This document shows, in pieces, positions 1 to 7,015 of a stretch of DNA of 50,955 bases. Location: assembly GCA_900556785.1 (NCBI GenBank), contig USQK01000003.1, positions 1 to 50,955 on the forward strand. The letters are read 5' to 3'. The notes beneath the pieces were generated by a model. It made no database searches. It saw only the letters and a program-made list of their open reading frames with translations, and was not told the origin of the DNA. Position 1 is the first letter of the stretch, and every line of letters starts with the position of its first letter. This DNA is from an uncultured Veillonella sp. Its GTDB lineage: Bacteria > Bacillota > Negativicutes > Veillonellales > Veillonellaceae. The position numbers were made by a program, and so were the translations under genes.

Positions 1-73
1 TTAGATTTAATTATATATTTTATACAATTTAATAATATTATATTTATATGTAAACGGCTAGGGGTATATATAA

Positions 74-103
74 AAGTGAGTCCTCCATAGGAGAACTCAC
101 TCT
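74..103 (-). terminator. Intrinsic terminator of the CNNM/CorC-type gene
   Basis: A hairpin with outer arms GTGAGT/ACTCAC and inner CCTCC/GGAG lies about 55 bp past the stop codon of the minus-strand gene. Read on the minus strand it is followed by a TTTTATATAT tract, as expected for Rho-independent termination. Confidence 0.7.
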
Positions 104-156
104 TTATAAATCTACAATGCTCATAAATCTACAAGCTAGTAGGAAGCTAGTAGGTA

Positions 157-1521
157 TTACTTTTTTTCTTCTGTTTCTTGTACTACGATAGGTTCTTCAT
201 AGGTTACAAGAATCTTATCGATACGGGTGTTATCCATATCTATCACTTCAAAGGTATAGCCATTCCATTTTGCTTTGTCTAATTCTTTTGGAATGCGGCC
301 AAAGAGAACGTTTAATAGACCGCCCATTGTTTTGTACAAGTCTTTTTCTTCGCCTGGTAATTCTTCATCGATGTGGAAGAATTCTTTAAATTCGTCTACG
401 TCGAGAAGTCCATCTACAAGCCAGGAGCCGTCTTCACGTTCGACAATTTTATTTTCTTCTTCCATGATTTCTTCTTCACCGGAAGGCATGAGACCTACGA
501 TTTCTTCCATAATATCATGTAATGTTACAAGACCGCTGAAACCGCCGTACTCGTCGAGAACGATCGTTTCATGAACGCCTTCTGTACGGAGTACATTCAA
601 TAATTTCATGAGCGTAATGGATTCTGGAATGAGTAATGGTTCTTTCAAACAAGACTCAATAATATCATGAATAGAGCGTTCGCTAGGACGTTGCATGATC
701 TGTACCAATACGTCAGATACAGTTACGAGACCCTTTAGTTCGTCCAAGGAATCGGTACCTACAGGAATGCGGTAATGGTTAGCATTTTTGAGGACTTCCA
801 TAATTTCATCCTCTGTGCCATTAAGATCAATCCATTTGAGCTGTGTACGAGGTGTCATGATGTCGCCAGCATTCATATCTGCTAGATGGAAGATATTTTC
901 TACGAGGATAGGTTCCTCTTCTTCATAAGCACCCATAGCAACGCCTTCGGTGAGCATCTTGTTGATTTCAGACTCTGTAACAGGAGCCTCTTCTTTCACA
1001 GTCACGCCTAGTAATTTTAAGAGGAATTCTGTGGAAACGCCGAGGAAGCCAACGATTGGCTTTAAGGCTACAGACAACCAATAAATCGGTTTTGCTACTA
1101 CTACGGCGATGCTTTCAGGACTATTTAAGGCTAAACGTTTTGGTACGAGCTCGCCAATAACGAGGGATAAATAGGTGATAATAGCAACGATAAGTAAGGA
1201 GCTAATGGATGCTGCATAGGGCTCAATACTTGGAATATTAGCTACTAAAATTTCCTCTAATGGACCAGAGAAGGTCGCACCAGAATACAAACCAGTTAAA
1301 ATACCAACGAGGGTAATACCAATTTGAATAGTAGAAAACATATTATTTGGATTCTCTGCTAATTCAAAGGCTTTTTTTGCACGCTCGTTGCCTGCCTCTG
1401 CCATTTCTTCTAGTTTACGTTTTTTAGCATTGACGATGGCCAATTCCGTCATAGAAAATAAGCCGTTTGCTATGATTAATACGACGATAATTATAAAATC
1501 TAAGGTCAGATCACTGTCCAT
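157..1521 (-). CDS. CNNM/CorC (HlyC)-family membrane transporter with CBS pair
   Basis: Integral membrane protein of the hemolysin C/CorC/CNNM family, probably involved in divalent cation (Mg2+/Co2+) transport; the old 'hemolysin' name is not a functional claim. From the N-terminus it has a DUF21/CNNM transmembrane domain (about residues 5-190, several hydrophobic segments), a Bateman module of two CBS domains (about 205-325, including the typical MTPR motif and a YGG-containing second CBS), and an acidic CorC/HlyC C-terminal domain (about 350-435). The length, about 454 aa, is normal for the family. I chose ATG 1521 because AAGGAG lies 11 nt upstream; a GTG at 1533 would overlap that Shine-Dalgarno. 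A TGG-TATACT extended -10 on the minus strand near 1588-1593 is a plausible promoter. The gene stands alone, divergent from the next locus. Confidence 0.92.
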   Translation of the reverse strand: MDSDLTLDFIIIVVLIIANGLFSMTELAIVNAKKRKLEEMAEAGNERAKKAFELAENPNNMFSTIQIGITLVGILTGLYSGATFSGPLEEILVANIPSIEPYAASISSLLIVAIITYLSLVIGELVPKRLALNSPESIAVVVAKPIYWLSVALKPIVGFLGVSTEFLLKLLGVTVKEEAPVTESEINKMLTEGVAMGAYEEEEPILVENIFHLADMNAGDIMTPRTQLKWIDLNGTEDEIMEVLKNANHYRIPVGTDSLDELKGLVTVSDVLVQIMQRPSERSIHDIIESCLKEPLLIPESITLMKLLNVLRTEGVHETIVLDEYGGFSGLVTLHDIMEEIVGLMPSGEEEIMEEENKIVEREDGSWLVDGLLDVDEFKEFFHIDEELPGEEKDLYKTMGGLLNVLFGRIPKELDKAKWNGYTFEVIDMDNTRIDKILVTYEEPIVVQETEEKK

Positions 1522-1621
1522 GTAAGTAGACACTCCTTTTTAATGACATATCATTCTGCACATGAGAATATTGAAATATTACTCTTTAGTATACCATATT
1601 AGCATCAATAAATGTTTGACA

Positions 1622-1653
1622 CAATAAAAGCACCCAAAAGGGTGCTTTTATTG
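1622..1653. repeat. Perfect 14-bp palindrome (hairpin) between -35-like and -10-like boxes
   Basis: CAATAAAAGCACCC and its exact complement are separated by AAAA. The palindrome is directly preceded by TTGACA (1616-1621) and directly followed by TATACT (1654-1659). It resembles a bidirectional terminator, but it sits upstream of the small toxin-like ORF rather than after a gene. Confidence 0.6.
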
Positions 1654-1704
1654 TATACTATAGGTGTTACTGCCCCAGACTGGTAACAGAAAGGGGGTGA
1701 AAAC

Positions 1705-1800
1705 GTGTTTGACACTTTGATTTCCTTAATAGTATCCATCGTAGCAGGTGTAACCTGTCACTACATCTGCAAGTGGCTAGATAGATACTTTCGTCAGTAA
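1705..1800 (+). CDS. Small hydrophobic peptide, candidate Fst-like type I toxin (31 aa)
   Basis: A 31-codon ORF starting at GTG, with an AAGGGGG ribosome binding site ending about 7 nt upstream. The product begins MFDTLISLIVSIVAG, a single predicted membrane helix, then has the short polar tail KWLDRYFRQ. This is the shape of Fst/Ldr-type toxins: tiny, one transmembrane segment, charged C-terminus. The setting supports the idea. A strong bidirectional hairpin follows the stop codon. The region around the start codon (1697-1727) recurs as an imperfect direct repeat on the far side of that hairpin (1845-1875). A good minus-strand promoter reads back toward it. In the enterococcal par locus the toxin and antitoxin RNAs converge on a shared terminator across direct repeats in just this way. 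Family membership is inferred; toxicity is unknown. Confidence 0.5.
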   Translation: MFDTLISLIVSIVAGVTCHYICKWLDRYFRQ

Positions 1801-1807
1801 CTAGCAC

Positions 1808-1838
1808 AAAAAAAGGAGGGCCGCCACCCTCCTTTTTT
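1808..1838. terminator. Bidirectional intrinsic terminator shared by toxin mRNA and antisense RNA
   Basis: Stem GGAGGG/CCCTCC with loop CCGCCA, flanked by seven A on the left and six T on the right. It can therefore terminate transcription in both directions. It lies 8 nt after the stop codon of the 31-aa peptide. Confidence 0.75.
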
Positions 1839-1883
1839 GTTTGCGTGAAAACGTGTCTCACATTGACTTCCTTTGTCATATAT
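1808..1883 (-). ncRNA. Candidate antisense antitoxin RNA (RNA II-like)
   Basis: A minus-strand promoter fits well: -35 TTTACA (complement of 1908-1913), a 17-bp spacer, and -10 TATCAT (complement of 1885-1890). Its transcript would start near 1880-1883, cross the direct repeat at 1845-1875 and stop at the hairpin at 1808-1838, giving about 70 nt. Because the repeat is direct and the transcripts run in opposite directions, this RNA is complementary to the toxin start region (1697-1727) as well as to the shared terminator. Inferred from layout only. Confidence 0.45.
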
Positions 1884-1884
1884 T

Positions 1885-1913
1885 ATGATACATGATTACC
1901 TTTAATTTGTAAA
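1885..1913 (-). promoter_or_regulatory. Promoter for the antisense RNA
   Basis: TTTACA and TATCAT separated by 17 bp with a TG near the -10 box, one mismatch each from the sigma-70/A consensus, read on the minus strand. Confidence 0.5.
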
Positions 1914-1977
1914 TATTGCTCTAATAAGGGTATAGTATATATAAATATCAATTTAGTATTAAAAATAGGTCATACAA

Positions 1978-2604
1978 TTGGGAATTCATGATGGGATTAG
2001 ATATATGACAAGTGAACAGGAATGGGAACAGGTTTTACAAATAAAGACAGCCGGTCGTGATGATAGTCGGTCCGATACGGAGCATCATCCTTATGAGCCG
2101 ACAGATTATTGCGTGCTTGAGCGCTTGGCGAATAGTGGTCATATTCGCAAGAAAAATACCCTCATTGATTATGGCAGTGGCAAGGGCCGTGTTAGCATTT
2201 TTATGGCTTACCAAACGGGTTGTCACTCCATTGGAATCGAATATGATGAACGATTGTATGAAAAGGCTCTTATCAATGGTGAAAGCCCGGCAGTTCGCAA
2301 TCGTGTAAGTTTTATGCTGGGGGATGCGGTATTCTATGAATTGCCAGATCAAGCAGATCGTTGTTTTTTCTTTAATCCCTTTGCGCTCCATACGATTAAG
2401 CGGGTTTTAGGAAATATCTTTGATTCCCTGTATCATCATCCGCGTGAAATCAAATTATTTTTCTACTATGTTAACGAAGAGGTAGAAAACTTCTTAAATA
2501 ACCATGTGCGACTCGAACAAGAAGAACCTATCGATTGCAGCGATCTATTTGAAGAAAGCGATGAAAAGGAACGAATTTTAGTGTATTCAGTTAATTTATT
2601 TTAG
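1978..2604 (+). CDS. Class I SAM-dependent methyltransferase
   Basis: Soluble Rossmann-fold methyltransferase of about 200 aa. Motif I is clear (DYGSGKGRVSIF), followed by an acidic residue ending strand 2 (GIEYDE), then AVFYELPDQADRCFFFNPF, where the NPF replaces the usual (D/N)PP(F/Y) motif. The substrate cannot be told from sequence. The start is uncertain: TTG 1978 gives 208 aa, while ATG 2005, preceded by GGGA at 8 nt, gives 199 aa and leaves the fold intact. It stands alone between the toxin-like locus and the Lys-rich gene, with about 150 bp of AT-rich DNA after it. Confidence 0.8.
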   Translation: MGIHDGIRYMTSEQEWEQVLQIKTAGRDDSRSDTEHHPYEPTDYCVLERLANSGHIRKKNTLIDYGSGKGRVSIFMAYQTGCHSIGIEYDERLYEKALINGESPAVRNRVSFMLGDAVFYELPDQADRCFFFNPFALHTIKRVLGNIFDSLYHHPREIKLFFYYVNEEVENFLNNHVRLEQEEPIDCSDLFEESDEKERILVYSVNLF

Positions 2605-2755
2605 TGCATTGATTATTAAGGAAAAAGCAGATAAATTCTGATATAATAATATATTAGAGATTATAAAATCAAATTATTTTTTATGGTTCTATACATTGAT
2701 TCGTATGCGCTAATGTAGTGGATAGGGCTGAGTGTATTGAAGACTGGAGGTACCC

Positions 2756-3919
2756 GTGGAAATCATCGATACAGCATTGATTGAACGTATTCGCAAGGCC
2801 TTAATTAAACGATATGATCGAGATCAACAAATTCAACAAATGATTGAAGAAATTGGTGCCGAAGAGGGACTCAATGAAACTGAATTGGCTATTGTTTACC
2901 AAGCTTATTTAGAGGTTAAGGAACGCATATACTATACATCCTCTCTCGTTGATTTGTGGAATCAAATTGAAGAGGTTCAAAAACGGATGTCCATGTTGCA
3001 TACCTATGATTCTCTTGAAGAGGATTTGTTTGGCAATGTGTTAGGCGACGATAAAGAGGATATCATCATTTCTGATGGATCTTATCTTGGCAAGGGTGCT
3101 AGTCATAATAATGATGTATACGCTATGGAACAGGTCCAATTATCGGATATTCCTGTGCAGCATGATTCTACAGTGGGCATGAACCATATTAAATTGAACG
3201 AATTGCATTCTATGGGCGGTCTTTTTACAGGATCTGGTGAAAGCTCCCAACATGAGATATCGGACCTTGATGAAGACATTGTAGAGCATATGGATGTAAA
3301 TCCACTAGATGGCGTGGAAAGCTTAGAAGTCCATCACTTAGATGAAGAAAATCCATTTGATGCGGAAAATTCGGTATTACTTTCAAAATCTAAAGATACA
3401 GAAACATCCCATACAAATGAGGATGCATCTAGTAAAAAAGATGATATAAATGAAACTAATATGTCCTCTATTGATCCATATACAGCAGTAAATGCTTTAT
3501 TATTCGGTAAGTCTGGCTTAGATTCAGATAAAGCCAATAAGAAGATGGAAAAGCTTCTTAAAAAGCAATTGAAACGCGTAGATGATGAATGGGCGCGTAT
3601 CAATGGGACTGACGAAAAGTCTAAAAAATCCAAAGAAGATAAGAAATCTAAAGAAGGCAAAAAAGCTAAGGATAACAAGAAGTCTAAAGAGGATAAAAAG
3701 GACAAAAAACATAAAAAGTCTAAGGAAGATAAACATTCCAAATCCGAAGATAAGTTAAAGAAAAAGAAAGACAAGGCTGAAAAGAAGCTTAAGGTCTTAA
3801 ATGACAAGTTAAAAACAGTATTTTTGGCGGATACTTTCAGTAAAAAAGATAAGAATAAAGACAAGAAAAAGGATAAAAAATCCAAAAAGGATAGATCCGA
3901 AAAAAAGCAAAAACGATAG
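2756..3919 (+). CDS. Lys-rich protein of unknown function with possible -1 frameshift extension
   Basis: I do not recognise a family. The start is GTG with GGAGG 6 nt upstream. Residues 1-110 look like an ordered, helical, acidic domain. About 110-270 is acidic and Ser/Asp-rich. From about 275 to the end it is very Lys-rich low complexity (KKSKEDKKSKEGKK and similar), perhaps for binding nucleic acid or anionic polymer. No signal peptide or membrane segment is seen. The zero frame ends at TAG 3917-3919. In the codons EKK just before it sits A AAA AAG (3901-3907), in the exact phase of a bacterial -1 slippery heptamer, with AAGG ending 10 nt upstream. The -1 frame stays open to TAA 4063-4065 and keeps the same Lys/Ser-rich style, ending in a C-x2-C-x2-C-x4-C cluster. 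The full product may therefore span 2756-4065 (about 436 aa). Confidence 0.75.
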   Translation: MEIIDTALIERIRKALIKRYDRDQQIQQMIEEIGAEEGLNETELAIVYQAYLEVKERIYYTSSLVDLWNQIEEVQKRMSMLHTYDSLEEDLFGNVLGDDKEDIIISDGSYLGKGASHNNDVYAMEQVQLSDIPVQHDSTVGMNHIKLNELHSMGGLFTGSGESSQHEISDLDEDIVEHMDVNPLDGVESLEVHHLDEENPFDAENSVLLSKSKDTETSHTNEDASSKKDDINETNMSSIDPYTAVNALLFGKSGLDSDKANKKMEKLLKKQLKRVDDEWARINGTDEKSKKSKEDKKSKEGKKAKDNKKSKEDKKDKKHKKSKEDKHSKSEDKLKKKKDKAEKKLKVLNDKLKTVFLADTFSKKDKNKDKKKDKKSKKDRSEKKQKR

Positions 3920-4065
3920 TTTCCGTACGGAATAGTAAGGCCTCTGAACAGAGGTCCAAGGAGAGTACTAGTGCTAAAAAATCGGCAAGTGCTGGAACTA
4001 TCGACCGCGGATGCGGTAAATGCAAGCGATGTAAGGGACCTAAATGTAAGAAATATCCAACATAA
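3901..4065 (+). other. Candidate -1 ribosomal frameshift site and Cys-rich extension
   Basis: Slippery heptamer A AAA AAG at 3901-3907, in zero frame GAA AAA AAG. The -1 reading continues GCA AAA ACG from 3907 without a stop until 4063-4065. The added 52 residues end with GCGKCKRCKGPKCKKYPT, four cysteines in a basic context. Possible stimulators are AAGG at 3887-3890, the palindrome TCCGTACGGA at 3922-3931 and the hairpin CCTCT-GAAC-AGAGG at 3941-3954. The alternative is a real or sequencing indel in the A run. Confidence 0.5.
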
Positions 4066-4117
4066 TTACAGTTAGGTAGTATAGAGTAGTTACGTTATAT
4101 GAGAACAGTAGGGGTTA

Positions 4118-6097
4118 ATGATGAACCGATGGCAACGATTATTTGAAGGCATACGAACAGAGATTAAGGTGTTTATCTTTTTCTCTGCTTTGTTGACTGC
4201 ATTTAGAATCGTGTTTCTTGCAGTATTTCAATCACAGCTAGCATCTGTGACGATGGAGAATATCCTTACGTCCTTATGGCTAGGATTTAGATTGAGTCTC
4301 AAGACAGTTGGTTCTTTGTGTTTATTGGGTTTCTTAGGAGGCACATTGGTGCATACCTTTGTACCAAAATGGCCATCCTTGCGCATTAAACAGGTTATCT
4401 ATTCTATTGCAACGGTACTGTTAACCTTCTTATTCTTGGGGCGCATTCCGTTCTATAAGATTTTTAACTCCTCCTATAATGCGATGCTCATTAATGGTAA
4501 AAACGATGATATCGGTGCTATTATTAATACAGCCATCAATGAATATAATGCGTTGATGTACATCGTTGGTGCTGTTGTGTTGAGTGCAGCCCTATGTTAT
4601 TTCCTCGTTCGTTTCTTGGCGTGGGGCACAAAGAAATATAGCGATTACGCTAATACTGAAGTAGTTTGTACTACTTTGTATCCTAAGACGAAGAAAACGC
4701 AATGGATCACAGGCATTGCATTGACTGTGATTATCGGCGTACTAGGACTATTCTTTAGATTTGGTGGTGCTTTTAACTATACGAATTCCATTAACTGGGA
4801 AAGTGCGGCGCGCCTCAGTTCTAATCTATTAAATGAAACCATCCTTGATGATGTGCAGGCTCTTTATCGTGTTAAAAGTATTGCAAAACGCGCGGATGAG
4901 TTAGAGGTTATCAACTTAACCCCTCAAGAATTGAGTGAGAAAATCAGTGCCGTTGGTGGAACATTTAATGGTAAGGATTTTGATGGTTCTTTCACAAGAA
5001 CTATTACGACAGAGCGTTTAGCGGAGCAACCACAGTCCATCAATATCGTTCTCGGTGAATCCTATGGTTTGTGGCCATTCCTTGGTGAATACAACGAACC
5101 TGGTGCGTACCTCGTTGAACAAGGTCGTAAATACGCTGCCAGCCCTCAAGCGATGAGCACGCAGCTAGCCCTTGCTCAAGGTACGGGCACCATGCCAGCT
5201 ATCAATGGTTTACTCACTGGTATGCCTGACACAGGTCTATATCCTAATTACGAAGGTGAAAGTTTCAAACAACCGTACGGTTTAGGCATTGGATCTGTTA
5301 TGAAAAAGCTAGGCTATAAAACTGTATTCTGGTACGGCGGCTTTAGTACATGGCAAAATGTGAAGAACTTTACCTTGTCTCAAGGTTTTGACGAATTCCA
5401 CGATGCGTCTGAAATGCCTAGCGAAGACGGCAATGCGTGGGGCGTAGCCGATAAGGATATGTTTAAAGCCATTTCCGCTTACATGGATCAACATAGAGGG
5501 GAAAAAATCCTCAATGTCATCATGACCACCTCTAATCATCCTCCATATAGCGTTAACGTCGCTAAAGAAGGGTATGATGTGAATAAGGTAAAAGGTCATT
5601 TGCCTGATACAATCGCAGAAACTGACAAGCAATTGAACGAAATGGGTCATATTTGGTATGCAGACCACGTGATGGGCGAGTTTATTGCTAAAGAAGAAAA
5701 AGCAGATTCATCAGCGCTTTTCGTTATCACTGGGGACCATAGCGAACGATTTACATTTGCCCGCGAAGTAAGTCCTAATGTGGCGTCTACGATTCCCATT
5801 ATCTTCTACGGTCGCGGCATTCATAAAGATTGGCTCGCTCCAAACGCTTTTGGCATGAGCATTCAAATCATTCCAACCTTGGCAGAACTAGCAGGGCGAC
5901 CTGGTCAAACCTATGAATCTATGGTGCCAAGCTTGTTTACACAAGAGGAATTTGTCTTTAACCATAGATTATATCTAGATAAAAATGGCAAAGTTTTAGA
6001 ACAAAGTGCGAATATGCCTCAATCCTATGGGGATATGATTAAAAACATGCGCGAACTCGCAGCATGGCGTATTAAGCACGGGGATAGTATTCAATAA
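4118..6097 (+). CDS. LtaS/MdoB-like sulfatase-superfamily membrane transferase (first copy)
   Basis: Membrane-anchored enzyme of the lipoteichoic acid synthase / phosphoglycerol transferase family. The N-terminal part (about residues 1-215) has about five transmembrane helices; an extracytoplasmic alkaline-phosphatase-like domain fills about 300-620. Metal-site and nucleophile motifs are visible: NIVLGES near 308, the Thr in GTGTMP near 356 as likely nucleophile, and GDHSERF near 538. The family moves phosphoglycerol or phosphoethanolamine from a phospholipid to a glycan or lipid. In a diderm without teichoic acids the acceptor is more likely LPS or a periplasmic glycan; that is inference. 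ATG 4118 and ATG 4121 are both possible after AGGGG. A paralogue lies 0.9 kb downstream across a glycosyltransferase gene. Confidence 0.85.
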   Translation: MMNRWQRLFEGIRTEIKVFIFFSALLTAFRIVFLAVFQSQLASVTMENILTSLWLGFRLSLKTVGSLCLLGFLGGTLVHTFVPKWPSLRIKQVIYSIATVLLTFLFLGRIPFYKIFNSSYNAMLINGKNDDIGAIINTAINEYNALMYIVGAVVLSAALCYFLVRFLAWGTKKYSDYANTEVVCTTLYPKTKKTQWITGIALTVIIGVLGLFFRFGGAFNYTNSINWESAARLSSNLLNETILDDVQALYRVKSIAKRADELEVINLTPQELSEKISAVGGTFNGKDFDGSFTRTITTERLAEQPQSINIVLGESYGLWPFLGEYNEPGAYLVEQGRKYAASPQAMSTQLALAQGTGTMPAINGLLTGMPDTGLYPNYEGESFKQPYGLGIGSVMKKLGYKTVFWYGGFSTWQNVKNFTLSQGFDEFHDASEMPSEDGNAWGVADKDMFKAISAYMDQHRGEKILNVIMTTSNHPPYSVNVAKEGYDVNKVKGHLPDTIAETDKQLNEMGHIWYADHVMGEFIAKEEKADSSALFVITGDHSERFTFAREVSPNVASTIPIIFYGRGIHKDWLAPNAFGMSIQIIPTLAELAGRPGQTYESMVPSLFTQEEFVFNHRLYLDKNGKVLEQSANMPQSYGDMIKNMRELAAWRIKHGDSIQ

Positions 6098-6113
6098 TTT
6101 TTGTATACGATAT

Positions 6114-6146
6114 ATATGGTAGATATCATATTTGTATCTACCATAT
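6114..6146. repeat. Intergenic hairpin (12-bp perfect inverted repeat)
   Basis: ATATGGTAGATA and its exact complement with a 9-nt loop, between the first LtaS-like gene and the GT2 gene. No U tract follows, so it may be an mRNA-processing or stability element rather than a terminator. Confidence 0.5.
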
Positions 6147-6193
6147 GTATCTACATAGTAAATTAACGGGATTTGTAAGTTAAAGGATGATCT

Positions 6194-6949
6194 ATGAGCA
6201 CTGTGACGGCTATTATCTTAGCTCGCAACGAAGAAAAACATATTGTAGATTGTATTAAAAGTATTCAATTTGCTGATGAAATATTAGTTATTGATGATGG
6301 AAGTACAGATCAAACGGTACCTCTTGCTACTAACTTGGGGGCTAAAGTTATACCACATCCTCTGAATGGAGATTGGTCACAACAACGGAGATTTGGTATA
6401 TCTCAAGCACATTGTGAATGGATTCTATTTATAGATTCGGATGAGCGTGTATCTCCTCAATTAGCAAAATCAATCCAAGAATCTATTAAAGGAGAGCCAA
6501 AGGCCTATTGGCTACGAAGATATAATTTATTCCACCACAATCCAGCTACTCATGGCGTAGTAAGACCTGATAAGGTTTTGAGATTAATGCCTCGTGAAGG
6601 GGCTACAGTGGAGGGGGCAGTCCATGAGACCTTTATTAGTCCTTATCCACAAGCTACATTAGAAGGTAAATTGTATCATTACACTTATGATAACTGGCAT
6701 CAGTTCTTTGAAAAGTTCAATAAATACACTACAGCAGCGGCCAACAAGTACAAGGAACAAGGGAAATCTTGTAGTTTTTTAGGGGATATTATATTGCGTC
6801 CAACATGGGCATTTTTTAAGATATATATTTTGCAAGGTGGCATATTAGATGGAAAAATAGGTTTTCTATTATCTATCTACCATATGATGTACACCATGAC
6901 GAAATATGTAAAATTATATTATTTAAACAAATCTAATGGGCAATTATAA
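6194..6949 (+). CDS. Family 2 glycosyltransferase, LPS-core type (WaaE/KdtX-like)
   Basis: Cytoplasmic GT-A glycosyltransferase of 251 aa. It starts TVTAIILARNEEKHI, with DDGSTDQT near residue 36 and the metal-binding FIDSDER near 81, then RRYNLFH and VEGAVHE, which are typical of the WaaE/KdtX-like branch that adds sugars to the LPS inner core. A hydrophobic stretch near the C-terminus may give membrane association. It lies between two LtaS-like genes, suggesting that the sugar it adds belongs to the same surface glycolipid that those enzymes decorate. Start ATG 6194 has AAAGGA upstream. Confidence 0.85.
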   Translation: MSTVTAIILARNEEKHIVDCIKSIQFADEILVIDDGSTDQTVPLATNLGAKVIPHPLNGDWSQQRRFGISQAHCEWILFIDSDERVSPQLAKSIQESIKGEPKAYWLRRYNLFHHNPATHGVVRPDKVLRLMPREGATVEGAVHETFISPYPQATLEGKLYHYTYDNWHQFFEKFNKYTTAAANKYKEQGKSCSFLGDIILRPTWAFFKIYILQGGILDGKIGFLLSIYHMMYTMTKYVKLYYLNKSNGQL

Positions 6950-7015
6950 TCAGTAATTTAGTATAGTAGATTACTATGGGGAATTATTGCTCTTGACGTA
7001 GATATGGAAGTATGA

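Noticed and set aside
1667..1879. 70-aa minus-strand frame over the small toxin locus
   Set aside because: It runs through the terminator hairpin and contains the direct repeat twice; the plus-strand peptide with a good ribosome binding site explains the region better.
3334..3885. 183-aa minus-strand frame opposite the Lys-rich gene
   Set aside because: It is the Phe/Leu/Ser-rich complement of AAA/AAG/GAT codons, a composition artefact.
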